Assembly (NCBI RefSeq): GCF_001190745.1
Contig: NZ_CP012196.1
Span: forward strand, 1,116,001 to 1,180,000
Direction: 5' to 3'
DNA: 64,000 nucleotides
DNA from: Campylobacter gracilis
GTDB lineage: Bacteria; Campylobacterota; Campylobacteria; Campylobacterales; Campylobacteraceae
The translations under genes and the position numbers were made by a program. The notes below the pieces were generated by a model. That model did no database searches. It was not told the DNA's origin and was given only the letters and a program-made list of their open reading frames with translations. Of the stretch, positions 54,106 through 63,496 are shown piece by piece. The first letter of the stretch is position 1. Each line of letters starts with the position of its first letter.

Positions 54106-54121
54106 ATTATAGCCGATCGGC
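54106..54121 (-). promoter_or_regulatory. -10 element and palindrome upstream of binding-protein copy 1
   Basis: On the minus strand TATAAT (54111-54106) is directly preceded by the palindrome GCCGATCGGC (54121-54112). This places a promoter after the permease remnant, so copy 1 and the intact permease and ATPase can be transcribed without copy 2. Confidence 0.45.
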
Positions 54122-54202
54122 ATAAAATCCAGATAAATTTTTATATAAATTCCATTTTGTCGTGGGAATTTCAAATGCTTTTGCAAGGCGGAATTTGCGA
54201 TT

Positions 54203-54325
54203 TTACGCAGAATCTTGCTGGCAAAAATTTTTACCCGTCTCCTCTAGGCTCACAGGATACTGCCCGATACCCAGCGATACCGCAAATAGCAGAACCCAGA
54301 GCAGCAGTAGGGCGGAAAATTTCAT
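54203..54325 (-). pseudogene. Remnant of a second FecCD-type permease, N-terminal 30 residues
   Basis: A 40-codon frame starts by ATGA overlap with the stop of binding-protein copy 2, exactly where a permease would start. It reads KFSALLLLWVLLFAVSLGIG then QYPVSLEE, which aligns with LILLLLWVVLALISLASG and QFHIPLEE of the intact permease, then diverges into TGKNFCQQDSA and stops. The remaining roughly 290 codons are gone. The locus therefore once held two complete binding protein-permease units. Confidence 0.75.
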
Positions 54326-55356
54326 TTATAGCTCGTGCGGTAGAATTTTTGATAAAATTCCTCCACTTTTTTGTCAAATTCCGCCTCGTCAAAGTGCTCC
54401 GGATAGAGCTTCATCGCTAGCCACCACTCGCCAAGCGCCATGGCTTCGGCGGTCGGATAGCCCCACGCTTTGGCGTATTCGGGCATCATGTAAATTTTAT
54501 CTTCTTTAACCGCGCTTAAATTTGCAAGCTGCGGGTTGGATTTAAGCTCGGCGGGCACCTGCGGGTAGCGATCCTGCACGAAGATCATCTGCGGCGCCCA
54601 CGCTAAAATTTGCTCGGCAGAGACCTGCTTGTAGCCCTTGATACTCTCTGCTGCGACGTTTTGTGCGCCTGCACGCATAAACATTATACCCGTGTACTTG
54701 CCGCTGCCGTAGGTCGTAAGATCGGGATTTGCCATGTAAATTTTAGGTCTTTTATCCACGATGAAGTCGCTAAATTTAGCCTTTAGCTGCTCTTGCGAGG
54801 TTTTGACGAAGCTTATTAGCTCGGCGGCCTCTTTCTCGCGGTTTGCGACCTTGCCAAGAAGCTCGATCCCGTCGTAAAAGCCCTCGGTGTAGGCGGCTTC
54901 ATCGTCTTTGAAGGTCGGATTTAGCTTGCTTTTATCGGCGGCGTCGCTACGCTGAAAGCTAACGGCGACGACGGGGATTTTGAGCTCCGTCATTTTATCG
55001 ATGTATTCTTGCGGGATGTAGTTCGTGACGATCACGACGTCGGGCTTTAGCTTAAGCACCGCCTCGTAGTTGATGACCTTTAGATCGCCAGGAGTCGGCA
55101 TGTCTTTTAGGCTCGGCGCTAGGCGGATGTAGTTTTTGCCGAGCGACTTTTCCCACGATTCCTGCACGCCGACGATCTTATCCATCGCGTTTAGCTCGTT
55201 GAGCGCGTTTAGGCTTTGGTGCTGAAGCACGACTATGCGCTTAACCTCGTCGGGCAGCGTGACGTCGCGGCCTAGCTGATCGGTTACGACGCGGTCTGCA
55301 AAAAGCGAACTCGCGCACAGCGCAAGGGCCAGCGCGAAAGAGTGGAGCTTACTCAT
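54322..55356 (-). CDS. Periplasmic binding protein of metal/chelate ABC importer, copy 2
   Basis: This 344-residue paralogue of copy 1 has signal peptide SKLHSFALALALCASSLFA and DRVVTDQLGRDVTLPDEVKR. Long identical stretches such as FIVDKRPKIYMANPDLTTYG and GYKQVSAEQILAW, and the closely matching C-terminus, indicate a recent duplication. Differences cluster in NYEAVLKLKPDVVIVTNYIP and SFQRSDAADKSKLNP. Lacking its own permease, it probably shares the downstream one, giving two binding specificities. AAAGGATAGAAA precedes the ATG. Confidence 0.88.
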   Translation of the reverse strand: MSKLHSFALALALCASSLFADRVVTDQLGRDVTLPDEVKRIVVLQHQSLNALNELNAMDKIVGVQESWEKSLGKNYIRLAPSLKDMPTPGDLKVINYEAVLKLKPDVVIVTNYIPQEYIDKMTELKIPVVAVSFQRSDAADKSKLNPTFKDDEAAYTEGFYDGIELLGKVANREKEAAELISFVKTSQEQLKAKFSDFIVDKRPKIYMANPDLTTYGSGKYTGIMFMRAGAQNVAAESIKGYKQVSAEQILAWAPQMIFVQDRYPQVPAELKSNPQLANLSAVKEDKIYMMPEYAKAWGYPTAEAMALGEWWLAMKLYPEHFDEAEFDKKVEEFYQKFYRTSYK

Positions 55357-55628
55357 TTTCTATCCTTTAATTTAGATTATATACTTTTTAATACGCCCGA
55401 TTTTGTGTGCTTTATAGGCGGTTGCGTTTAGAAAATATATTTTGGAATATTATAGATTTTTAATGATAAATTTTAGGTAAAAGATGAAATTTTAAAGTAG
55501 GGCGAATTTTAAAATTTACATCGTGCATATGAATTTCGCGTAGAATTTGCGGTGCGATATGGAATTTGTGAAGCAAATTTATGAAATTTTAAGCGGCTTG
55601 CGCATAATTTCAGATTAGTTTTTTTGAT

Positions 55629-56396
55629 TTATTTTATAGGCGTCGTCCATAAGTTTTTATTCCAAAGCTCCGCGCCCAAAATCCCTTTAATCCTAATCCA
55701 AGCGATAAGTTCTAAAATTTCAGATAAAAAAATCGCTATAAGTATGATACATACCGCTGTTACATTGCTTATTTTCGGAAGATTAACGAATACATTCATA
55801 ATATTTAGAAGTATCCAATACATAAAATATAATCCTCCACAGAAGTAAAAAATCTTATTTGTAGCAGCTTTGCCTAGTTTATAATACACTAGTATCAACA
55901 CTACGTAATTAATAGTTTTAAGTGCTGGAATTACAACAAGAAAGATATTGCTCCATATGGCAATCAGCGTCGCTTCGTTTTGATAACTAAACCCTATATT
56001 TTGAGTTGTTCTAATAACAGAATAGAATGTATCTACAAAAGATTCTCTGTGGCTATGAAAGAAGTAATTGAGAGTTTCCGAGCTCGCGATATTTATAGCA
56101 TACAATAAAAATGCGATAACCATAATAGCCCAAAGCACTCGGGCGATAAAGGTAATTAAATACGTCCTAAAAACCTTACTATCGGAGATATCAGAGATAA
56201 TTTTGGTTGCCGAGAGTTTAAAAATCATCGAAGCGAAAATTATGGCAACAATTACGGCGGCAACGCCTAAAAATTTGCTTATTTCAACGTCATGCCAAAA
56301 CTCGCAACAAGCCCAAATGATCAGATAAGTGCAGATTGCCAAAACGCTAGAGGTTATGCCGCGAAATTTTATGGCGCTTAAAATTTTAGGGTTCAT
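55629..56396 (-). CDS. Hypothetical multi-TM protein
   Basis: This 255-residue membrane protein has about six hydrophobic segments. Local sequences recall the six-TM family further down (KFRGITSSVLAICTYLIIWA at the start against CKAKFRGVLGAVILLGIGV of the 272-residue protein; ILELIAWIRIKGIL against IVHLLAWSKIEK). It is thus a probable distant family member, located between the uptake locus and the DUF4198 gene. Its DNA is more AT-rich than its neighbours. The function is unknown. AAAGGCACAACTTT precedes the start. Confidence 0.6.
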   Translation of the reverse strand: MNPKILSAIKFRGITSSVLAICTYLIIWACCEFWHDVEISKFLGVAAVIVAIIFASMIFKLSATKIISDISDSKVFRTYLITFIARVLWAIMVIAFLLYAINIASSETLNYFFHSHRESFVDTFYSVIRTTQNIGFSYQNEATLIAIWSNIFLVVIPALKTINYVVLILVYYKLGKAATNKIFYFCGGLYFMYWILLNIMNVFVNLPKISNVTAVCIILIAIFLSEILELIAWIRIKGILGAELWNKNLWTTPIK

Positions 56397-56780
56397 AAAG
56401 TTGTGCCTTTGGAATTTTAAAATCTATGGCGGATTATACTTGCGGGGTTTGAAATTTAGATAAATTTTAGGGCGCAAGTGGAATTTAAATAGAGCAAAAT
56501 TTGAATTAAATTTAATCTTTTGGTTTTGAACGAGGATTGTTTTAGGCGAATAGGCACTAGAAGCTGAATTTTAAAAATATGCGAGCATTTATGAAAAAGT
56601 GAGCATTCAAGCTAAAATTGAAATTTTGCCAGGAAGGCTTATCGTAGCATAATGCGCAAATCGCGACGAGTTAAAAGCGTAGCCTACGCGCGGTAATTAC
56701 AAAGTTCGCGAAAGTTCTCACATAGCGTAATCCGGCTTTTAAATTTAAAAGCCGGAGTAAAATTTAGAGTAAATTTAAAC
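56397..56780. other. Spacer with a 26-bp perfect palindrome
   Basis: No gene is seen. Immediately after the stop of the DUF4198 gene lies a perfect palindrome, described separately. Confidence 0.5.
56731..56756 (-). terminator. 26-bp perfect palindrome, probable terminator of the receptor-DUF4198 operon
   Basis: The arms TCCGGCTTTTAAA and TTTAAAAGCCGGA are exact complements with no spacer, centred on AAATTT, 25 bp after the stop. Symmetry allows action on both strands. The external U tract is missing, so efficiency is uncertain. Confidence 0.5.
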
Positions 56781-57527
56781 TTATTTCACTTCAAAGGCAA
56801 AGGACGCGATAATCGTCTCTTCGTCGCATTTCTTTGGATCCGAAAATGCGAGTTTATTTCTTGCTTTTAGTATCCAAGGACCCGGCTTTAGCGCCATTAC
56901 CTCGATTTCGCCCTTATCGTCGGTCATACCATAAAATGCGCTCATATCTTCCAGAAATCCATCCGGCGCACCTTCAACCGCGGCATTTGCAAGCGGCTTG
57001 CCTTCAAATAGCACTTTAATTTTAAACGGCTTATTGGCTTTGAAATTTACCGGATTTTCTAAAGGTACGAGCTCGAGTCGCTCGCCCACGGGCTTAGTTA
57101 TGAGATCGCCTGCTTGTGTGTTGATTACGCCCTTTGCGAGCATGGTGGCGCGGCGGCAAAATTTAGCGTCTTTGATCGTATCTTTCGTGCCGCCCATATG
57201 CCATTTGCCGCTTTTATCCTCAGTCCAAAAGGTCGGTTTATATTGCCCGGTAATGATATAGACGCCTTCCGGCTGCTTTTCGCCCTCAAATTTATAGTTT
57301 TCGCTCGTGCGCTTTAGCTCGATTTTTTTGCCGTTTTTATCTATGACTACGGGGATTTCAAAATTATTCTCCCTCTGCTTATCGATCGGCTCGCACGTGG
57401 CAAATCCATCTCCAAATCCGATCTGAACCCTCAGTTTGTCGTCATTTTGACCCGCAAGCCAAAAATCATGCGCGCCTGCTACGCTAAATGCACCTAAAAC
57501 TGCCAATACAGCTAAACTTTTCCTCAT
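56781..57527 (-). CDS. DUF4198 (NikK/HDFW-type) periplasmic protein
   Basis: This is a secreted protein of 248 residues. The signal peptide RKSLAVLAVLGAFSVAGA is followed by the hallmark HDFWLAG at the predicted mature N-terminus. The C-terminal half is an Ig-like domain (FKIKVLFEGKPLANAAVEGA, DDKGEIEVMALKPGPWILKA). DUF4198 proteins often accompany nickel or cobalt uptake genes, where an N-terminal His can bind metal. It lies 34 bp after the TonB receptor gene on the same strand, thus in one operon. Four Cys are present, three in TCEP, FCRR and KCDEE. Confidence 0.85.
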   Translation of the reverse strand: MRKSLAVLAVLGAFSVAGAHDFWLAGQNDDKLRVQIGFGDGFATCEPIDKQRENNFEIPVVIDKNGKKIELKRTSENYKFEGEKQPEGVYIITGQYKPTFWTEDKSGKWHMGGTKDTIKDAKFCRRATMLAKGVINTQAGDLITKPVGERLELVPLENPVNFKANKPFKIKVLFEGKPLANAAVEGAPDGFLEDMSAFYGMTDDKGEIEVMALKPGPWILKARNKLAFSDPKKCDEETIIASFAFEVK

Positions 57528-57561
57528 TTTTCATCCTTTCTTTTAGTAAAATTTACTAAAT

Positions 57562-59689
57562 TTAAAAACTATATCTTACGCCGACGCCGAGCGTTCTGCC
57601 TTTGCCATAGGTAACTAAGACATTACTCGCTCTGTCGCGTATGTGCGAGAAATACTCTTTGTCGGTCAAATTTTTGACGTAAAAATACACGTCAAAGCCA
57701 TCTTTTAGGTAGCCTACTTTTGCATCCGCCGTAAAATAGCTCTTTTGAGCTAGCTTATTTTGAGCATCGAAGTAGGTCTTGCCTATCATATTTCCGTCCA
57801 GTCTCGTATAAATTCCCATCGGAGCGTAGTACGACGCGCCCAAAGAGAGTTTATACTCGGGGTTTTTCTCGATTTTATTGCCTTTATTATTCGTGCCATC
57901 TTTGTTGATATAATCTCCGTATTTGGTCTTTAGCAGACTCGCGGCTAAATTTATATCAAGCTCTTTGCTTGCTTTTGCGACGCCTTCAAATTCCACGCCC
58001 ATAGATTTTGATTTATCAGCGTTTGCGGTCGAGTAGATGTTGGGGTTATTGGGGTCGGTGTAAAATATATGCGTGCCCTTGATGTCCATATAAAATAGCG
58101 CGGTAGAAAATCTAAAGCTCTCATATGAACCCTTTACGCCGATCTCGTAGTCATCGCTCGTCTGTGCGTCAAATTTATTATCCTCCCTGCTGCCGCCGGT
58201 GGTGTAAAAATTAAAGCCGCCGGCTAGATAGCCCTTCGAATACATCGCATAAATATTTAGCTCGTCGGTGATATCGTATCCAAGTGCGATTTTTGGCAAA
58301 AACGTCCTAAATGTCGCTTTTTCGTCCATCGAAAACGCGGGCGCACCGGGATCGCGCCCTAGCTCGTATGAAAAGTAATCGACCTTTGTGTGTTTTCTGA
58401 TCTGCTGATACCTGCCACCAAGCGTAGCATCAAATTTGCTCGTGATCTGATAGATGATCTGACCAAATACCGATGCCGTCTGCGCGCGATTGACCGAAGG
58501 CCAATCCTCGACTATCGTCCTACCGCCGCCGTCGCCGTATTGATCGCCGATCGGGCCGAAGACTTGTTTTTCGTTTTCGTAATAAAGCCCGCCGACCCAT
58601 TTGAAGCTTTGTTCGTCATTGCTACTAAATCTAAGCTCCTCGGAGAAGGTATCATTTTTAGAATTTAAAAATGTAACTAGCCCATAGTGATCGGGGTCGA
58701 GATAGGTTATTTTACTACCGAAATCCTCGTCGTAGAGCCCGTCTTTTTTAGCTCTACGAAAGGTCGTAGCCGAAGTCGCGTCAAATTTGTCAAATTCATA
58801 TTTTAGATCTAACGCTCCCGAGCTAGAGGTTTGCTTTACGCGGGCGGGAGTTTCTAAGTTTATATGCTTGGCTTCGCTTTTTGAGATATTGCCAAATCTC
58901 GATTTTGGGATAAAAAGCTCGTCGAGCGAGTTGTCCTGGCGGTGAAAAAGATCGCCGTAAATTTTAATCGTAAAACGATCAGTCGGCACTATCTTTAAAT
59001 TTAGTCCGAAATTGTAATTTTTCTTGTCGTTGGCTTTATCGCCGTTTAGATCGTTGATGATCCAGCCATCCTCTTTGGACGCCGAGCCGTTTAAACCTAA
59101 AAATAGTTTATCATCAATCAGCGCGCCGCTGGTTTCAAAAAGACCTAACATGTATTTGTGCGAGCCGTATTCGGCGCCGACGCTGCCGCTCCACTCGTTA
59201 GTCGGCTCTTTCAAAACGATATTGATGATGCCGCCGATTGAGTCTTTGCCGTAGATCGCGCTGCTAGGACCTCGTAAAACCTCGACGTGATCGATATTTG
59301 TAACGGGGATATAGGCTGCGTCTTTGTTGCTTTGCGCTACGCCGCCGACATAGACCGTAACGGGGTTGGAACTCGTATATATCGAAGGATTGAGTCCTCT
59401 AGTACTGATGCCCTCGTACATCCCGCCCACACCGGTAATGTTCGGCATAGTTTTTACCAGCTCCTCGACGTTTTTGACATCGCGCTCTTGTAACTCAGTA
59501 TCACTTACGACGCTGATACTTTGTGGCACATCCTTTAAATTTTCACTTATTTTGTTTGCGGTAACTTCTACTTCACCGAGATTTATGCTTTGCTTAGTTT
59601 GCTCGTCGGCTATGGCTGGATTTGCGGCGCTCAATAAAAGTAGGGTAGCTGCAGCTTCAGAGAGAGAGAGAGAGAGTAAAAACTTTCAA
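57562..59689 (-). CDS. TonB-dependent receptor, phase-variable and out of frame here
   Basis: The receptor takes up a metal chelate across the outer membrane. The mature part has a plug (GEVEVTANKISENLKDVPQS, VEVLRGPSSAIYGKDSIGGI) and a 22-strand barrel ending GVGVRYSF with the terminal Phe. The only start with a ribosome site is TTG 59689, 7 bp after AGGAG. From it the frame runs into a (CT)9 tract and stops at TGA right after it. Ten repeats would open it: MKVFTLSLSLS, then EAAATLLLLSAANPAIA and DEQ as signal peptide. The open frame itself has no other plausible start before codon TTG 59634, which lacks a signal. I therefore call it phase OFF in this sequence. Confidence 0.85.
59659..59676 (-). 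repeat. (CT)9 simple repeat in signal-peptide region of TonB receptor
   Basis: Nine AG dinucleotides on the plus strand (CT in the gene) lie 11 bases after the start codon. Slippage by one unit shifts the frame by 2. Nine repeats give a stop; seven or ten give an open gene. Confidence 0.9.
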
Positions 59690-59725
59690 AATTTAACTCC
59701 TAAAATCTGATAAAATTTTCGCGTT

Positions 59726-59754
59726 ATTATATCAGATGAGATAATCATTGTCAA
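59726..59754 (-). promoter_or_regulatory. Consensus sigma-70 promoter with Fur-box-like core upstream of TonB receptor
   Basis: On the minus strand TTGACA (59754-59749) and TATAAT (59731-59726) are separated by exactly 17 bp. On the plus strand GATAATCATTGTC (59740-59752) overlaps the -35 box and matches 12 of 13 bases of the GATAAT-C-ATTATC core of Fur boxes. This suggests strong, metal-repressible transcription. Confidence 0.7.
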
Positions 59755-60325
59755 TACTACTGCAATATTAAATTAATGTAGAATATAAGCATGATTTATA
59801 TTAAATTTAATGTTGTAAATATTAGATACAAAATAGGGCGATACAATAAGCTTATTATAATTTAAATAAATACGTTCATAAAATTTATAGAAATGATGCC
59901 AAATTAATAAAATCAAAAAATTCATTTTTATAAATCGTTTACTACATAGAAATCATTAATATGAAAATATATATCAGTAGTTCATCATTTTTCAATTTTT
60001 TGGAGCAAAAGCACCATATTTCTAGATATTCTATATTGAAAACTATAATTTTCAAGTAAAAATTCAATACGAAATTAACGTATAATTATATGAATAATTT
60101 CATGTATTTTTAACGCATTTGTTGTTTTTATTAATAGTTTTTATTAGAAGAATTTTTATATTTCATAATTTTGTGATTTCAAATGAAATCAGCAGGATAA
60201 TGGATAGTATTATTGCAAGAATGAAATAGAGGTAAATATCTAAATTAGGCGGAAATGAAATTTTGCTTATGGCAAGGAGTTAAATTCAAAATATGGAAAG
60301 TTTTGCACCCAGAAAACGCCCTCTT
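59755..60325. other. AT-rich spacer between hypA and the TonB receptor
   Basis: No gene is seen in about 570 bp. It is among the most AT-rich stretches of the window, with few RAATTY but many TAAT and ATTTTTA words. It must contain the end of the hyp transcript; no clear hairpin was found. Confidence 0.5.
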
Positions 60326-60883
60326 TTATTCAATAACCAGGCGCATTAGATACATATCCTCGCCGTCGATTACGCTGATTTCGGAGCTTTTGCAGTGCGG
60401 GCAAAAAAAGTCGTTCTGCGTCAAATCTCCGCTAAAACCGCAGTTTTTGCATTTTACGACGATTTCTTGGGTATGGATGATGAGATCCGCATTTTCGCAG
60501 ACGGTGCCTGCGCGAAAGACCTCATAGCAGTTTTGCAGATAATGCGCTTCCACGCCGCTTAGTCGCCCTATTTTTACGTGCAGCTCCCTTATCTGTGGAC
60601 TTTTCGAACTAAATGTATCGTAAGACGCCTGTGGTTTCGCATCTAAATTTTTATAAAAATCGCCGCTTTTGTCGTTTGGGTTCGTATCTGCAACGCCCGT
60701 ATTTTCGGTATTTTTAGGGCCTATGTTGGTATTTGCGGAATTCGTATTTTCATTGGCTGTATCGGCGATGTCGCAGCTATTTTTACCGCCCTGCTCGGCC
60801 GCGCCTTTTTTCTTTGCTTTTTCGGCGTTTAACGCCTTTTCACATAGCGCCACAAGATCCGCTACAATCGATAGTTCATGCAT
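60326..60883 (-). CDS. hypA: Hydrogenase nickel chaperone HypA with Asn/Thr-rich insertion
   Basis: HypA delivers nickel to NiFe hydrogenase (and urease in some relatives). The N-terminal MHE motif with His2 is intact, and the zinc site CKNC (145, 148) and CPHC (161, 164) is complete. KIGRLSGVEAHYLQNCYEVF is the conserved core. HypA is normally 113-120 residues; here 185, with about 70 residues (25-96) inserted between the first helix and the next strand. The insert reads like TANENTNSANTNIG and KNTENTGVADTNPNDKSG, polar and disordered. Its DNA has only about two RAATTY sites. It is the last gene of the hyp cluster. Confidence 0.92.
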   Translation of the reverse strand: MHELSIVADLVALCEKALNAEKAKKKGAAEQGGKNSCDIADTANENTNSANTNIGPKNTENTGVADTNPNDKSGDFYKNLDAKPQASYDTFSSKSPQIRELHVKIGRLSGVEAHYLQNCYEVFRAGTVCENADLIIHTQEIVVKCKNCGFSGDLTQNDFFCPHCKSSEISVIDGEDMYLMRLVIE

Positions 60884-60991
60884 TTTTCCCTCTAAATTTT
60901 ACGGCCGCGCCGTATTCTATACGAAATTTTGCTGTAAATTTAAAACATGCTCTGAAATTTAGGCTTAAATTTGCTAAATTTGCACGCAAAT

Positions 60992-62179
60992 TTAGCAAAT
61001 CCGCGGCAATAGTTCGCCTTTCGGAAGCTCTAAAAATCGCTGCGAGCCGTAGGCATTTTGCAAGATCACTCGCCCTTTTGTCGCATGCGGAGTTTGAAAT
61101 TGTCCCGCCCTATTTTCTGATACCGTGCCCGCGTCGCTCGCGCCCGTAGATTCGTCCCACGTACCAAGTTTGGGTGCCAAAGAGCCCTTAAATTCGCCTT
61201 TGTCGTGCCCTACTTCGCGTACCTCGCCGATGATTGCGGCATTTGCGTCAAATTCGCGCAGTATCTCAAGCGCTCTGTTCGCCTCGGCGTCATCTTCTAC
61301 GATCGCTACGAACGTGCCTTCGTTTGCGAGCTCGTACGGCTCGAAGCCCAGCAGCTCGCACACGCCCACTACTTCGTCGCTGATTTTGATATCCTCTTCG
61401 CGCACTAAAAATTCAAGCCCGCTGGAGCTTGCAAATTCGTTCAAAACCGCGCTGAGCCCGCCGCGCGTCGCATCTCGCATCGCTTGGATTTTCACGCCTT
61501 GCAAGATCAGCTCTTCTACCGCAGCGCAAAGCGGTTTGCAGTCGCTTTGCAGCTCGCTGCTTAGAGCGATCTCGTCGCGCACCGCGAGTATCACTGCCCC
61601 GTGCCGCCCGATGTCTCCGCTAAGCAGGATTTTTGCGCCCGCTTTGATGTTTTGCACGCGCGCAGGTCGCAAAACACGGCCGATGCCGCTAGTGTTGATG
61701 AAAATTTTATCGCATTTGCCGCGCGGCACGACCTTTGTATCGCCGCAAACGACACGAACGCCGCAACTTCGCGCGGTGCTAGCCATCGAGTCCAAAATGC
61801 GTCGCAGCTCGCTTAGGCTAAGCCCCTCCTCGATGATGAGCGCGCAGCTTAAAAACAGCGGCTTTGCGCCCACCATCGCAAGGTCGTTGACGGTGCCGCA
61901 AACGGCAATTTTACCGATGTCGCCGCCGTTAAAAAACAGAGGCGTAACGACGAAGCTATCGGTGCTGAAAGCTAGCTCGCCGCCGAAACTAGCCGCCGAA
62001 TTCAAAGCAGAACTCGGCGCCGTGCGGTCAAAACCCGCCCCGGCGTCTAAATTTAGTATCGCGCTGTCGTTGTTGGCGCGCAAAATTTCATTATCAAACG
62101 CCGCAAAGATCATCTCGTTGATGAGCCTATTCATCTCCTCGCCGCCGCCGCCGTGGCTTAAAAGTATAGTTTCGTTCAA
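60992..62179 (-). CDS. hypE: Carbamoyl dehydratase HypE with two insertions
   Basis: HypE turns the carbamoyl group on its C-terminal Cys into a cyanide ligand for NiFe hydrogenase. The AIR-synthase-like fold shows ILLSHGGGGEEMNRLI, FSTDSFVVTPLFFNGGDIG, VCGTVNDLAMVGA and the ATP-binding GDIGRHGAVILAVRDEI; the essential C-terminus LPRIC is intact. HypE is usually about 335 residues; this is 395. Extra residues occur near 49-66 (GFDRTAPSSALNSAASFGG) and near 318-363 (WDESTGASDAGTVSENRAG), both Ser/Ala/Asn-rich loops like those in RpiB. The 108-bp gap to hypA contains RAATTY words. Confidence 0.93.
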   Translation of the reverse strand: MNETILLSHGGGGEEMNRLINEMIFAAFDNEILRANNDSAILNLDAGAGFDRTAPSSALNSAASFGGELAFSTDSFVVTPLFFNGGDIGKIAVCGTVNDLAMVGAKPLFLSCALIIEEGLSLSELRRILDSMASTARSCGVRVVCGDTKVVPRGKCDKIFINTSGIGRVLRPARVQNIKAGAKILLSGDIGRHGAVILAVRDEIALSSELQSDCKPLCAAVEELILQGVKIQAMRDATRGGLSAVLNEFASSSGLEFLVREEDIKISDEVVGVCELLGFEPYELANEGTFVAIVEDDAEANRALEILREFDANAAIIGEVREVGHDKGEFKGSLAPKLGTWDESTGASDAGTVSENRAGQFQTPHATKGRVILQNAYGSQRFLELPKGELLPRIC

Positions 62180-62363
62180 ATTTTTCCTTTTCGCTCGGTT
62201 TTAAAATTTAAAGCCCGTATTCCGGAGTCGAACGAGCCGTGCCGCTACGACGCCGCGCAAAATTTTAAAGTAAAATTTAGCGCGGCGATTTCGCTTTGGT
62301 TAAAATTTTAAAGCATGACTTATTTTTAAAATTTACGCTCTGCTAGCCGGATACCGCGCGCAT

Positions 62364-63461
62364 TTAGCCCGCGTTTTTGATGTCGCCGTATTTATAGTAC
62401 GCCGCACACGCCCCTTCGCTTGAAACCATGCACGATCCTATCGGGTTTTGAGGCGTGCAGTGTTTGCCGAAAACTTTGCAATCATACGGGCTTTTTTTGC
62501 CGCGTAAAATTTCGCCGCAGATACAGGCCTTGCTCTCGGGAGCGCTCTGTACGCTGCAATCAAACTGCACCCTGGCATCTAGCGCCGCGTACTGCGGGCG
62601 CAACTTCATGCCGCTTTTTGGAATTTCGCCGAGCCCTCGCCACGGAAAATCGCAAATTTCAAAATATTTATCTATTAAATTTTGCGCTTTTTGGTTGCCG
62701 TCCTCTTTTACGACGCGCTCGTATTCGTTGAAAACTTCGTAGGTGCCGGCGTTTTGCTGCTCCACCAAATTTAACACGCCCGCCATTATATCAAGCGGCT
62801 CAAATCCGCTTACGGCGATCGGTTTTTTGTAATCCCGCGCAATGCTTTCGTAGGCCTTCGCGCCGGTGATCACGCTTACGTGGCTAGGCCCCAAAAACGC
62901 ATCGATCTGCACATCCGCGTCGTCTAAGATTGCTCGCACGGGAGCGGGCACTGTGACGTGGTTGATGTGAAAAAAGAGATTTTTTAGCCCCAAGCTTAGC
63001 GCTTTATCGATAAGCACGGCGCTCATCGGCGTCGTCGTCTCAAAGCCGATCGCAAAGAATATCACCGTTTTTTGCGGATTTTCCTGCGCGATCCTTATGC
63101 AATCAAGCGGACTATAAAGCGCTCTGATGTCGTGCCCCTCGCTGCGCAGCTTCTGCAAGCTGGTGCGAGAGCCGGGCACGCGCAGCATGTCTGCTAGAGT
63201 GCAAAAAATACTCTGCGGCATCGCGGCGAGCTTGATCGCCTCGTCGATGCGACTGCGCGGCATCACGCACACCGGACAGCCGGGGCCGTGGATAAATTTG
63301 ATATTTTCGCCGACCAGGCTAGGAAGGCCGAATTTCATGATCGAGTGCGTGTGTCCGCCGCAAATCTCCATGATGTTTAGCGGCTTTTTGCTTTTGGAAA
63401 TTATCAGCTTGCTAAGCGCTAAAATCAGCTCCTTATCCCTAAAATCCTTGATTAGATCCAT
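62364..63461 (-). CDS. hypD: Hydrogenase maturation protein HypD
   Basis: HypD is an iron-sulfur protein that, with HypC, assembles the Fe(CN)2CO unit. The motifs MEICGGHTHSIMKFGL, IHGPGCPVCVMP and FFAIGFETTTPMSA are canonical. The cluster ligands lie in the C-terminal part (ACICGEILRGKKSPYDCKVFG and CTPQNPIGSCMVSSEGACAA). The length of 365 residues is typical, with no insertion, unlike HypA and HypE. AAGGTAATA precedes the start; the hypC stop is 35 bp away. Confidence 0.95.
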   Translation of the reverse strand: MDLIKDFRDKELILALSKLIISKSKKPLNIMEICGGHTHSIMKFGLPSLVGENIKFIHGPGCPVCVMPRSRIDEAIKLAAMPQSIFCTLADMLRVPGSRTSLQKLRSEGHDIRALYSPLDCIRIAQENPQKTVIFFAIGFETTTPMSAVLIDKALSLGLKNLFFHINHVTVPAPVRAILDDADVQIDAFLGPSHVSVITGAKAYESIARDYKKPIAVSGFEPLDIMAGVLNLVEQQNAGTYEVFNEYERVVKEDGNQKAQNLIDKYFEICDFPWRGLGEIPKSGMKLRPQYAALDARVQFDCSVQSAPESKACICGEILRGKKSPYDCKVFGKHCTPQNPIGSCMVSSEGACAAYYKYGDIKNAG

Positions 63462-63496
63462 TATTTACCTTAAATTTTACGGGTTTGCAAGTCGCT

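Noticed and set aside
57562-59634. TonB receptor starting at TTG 59634 with no phase variation
   Set aside because: That start has no ribosome site and cuts the signal peptide in the middle of its hydrophobic part; the AGGAG-TTG upstream fits much better.
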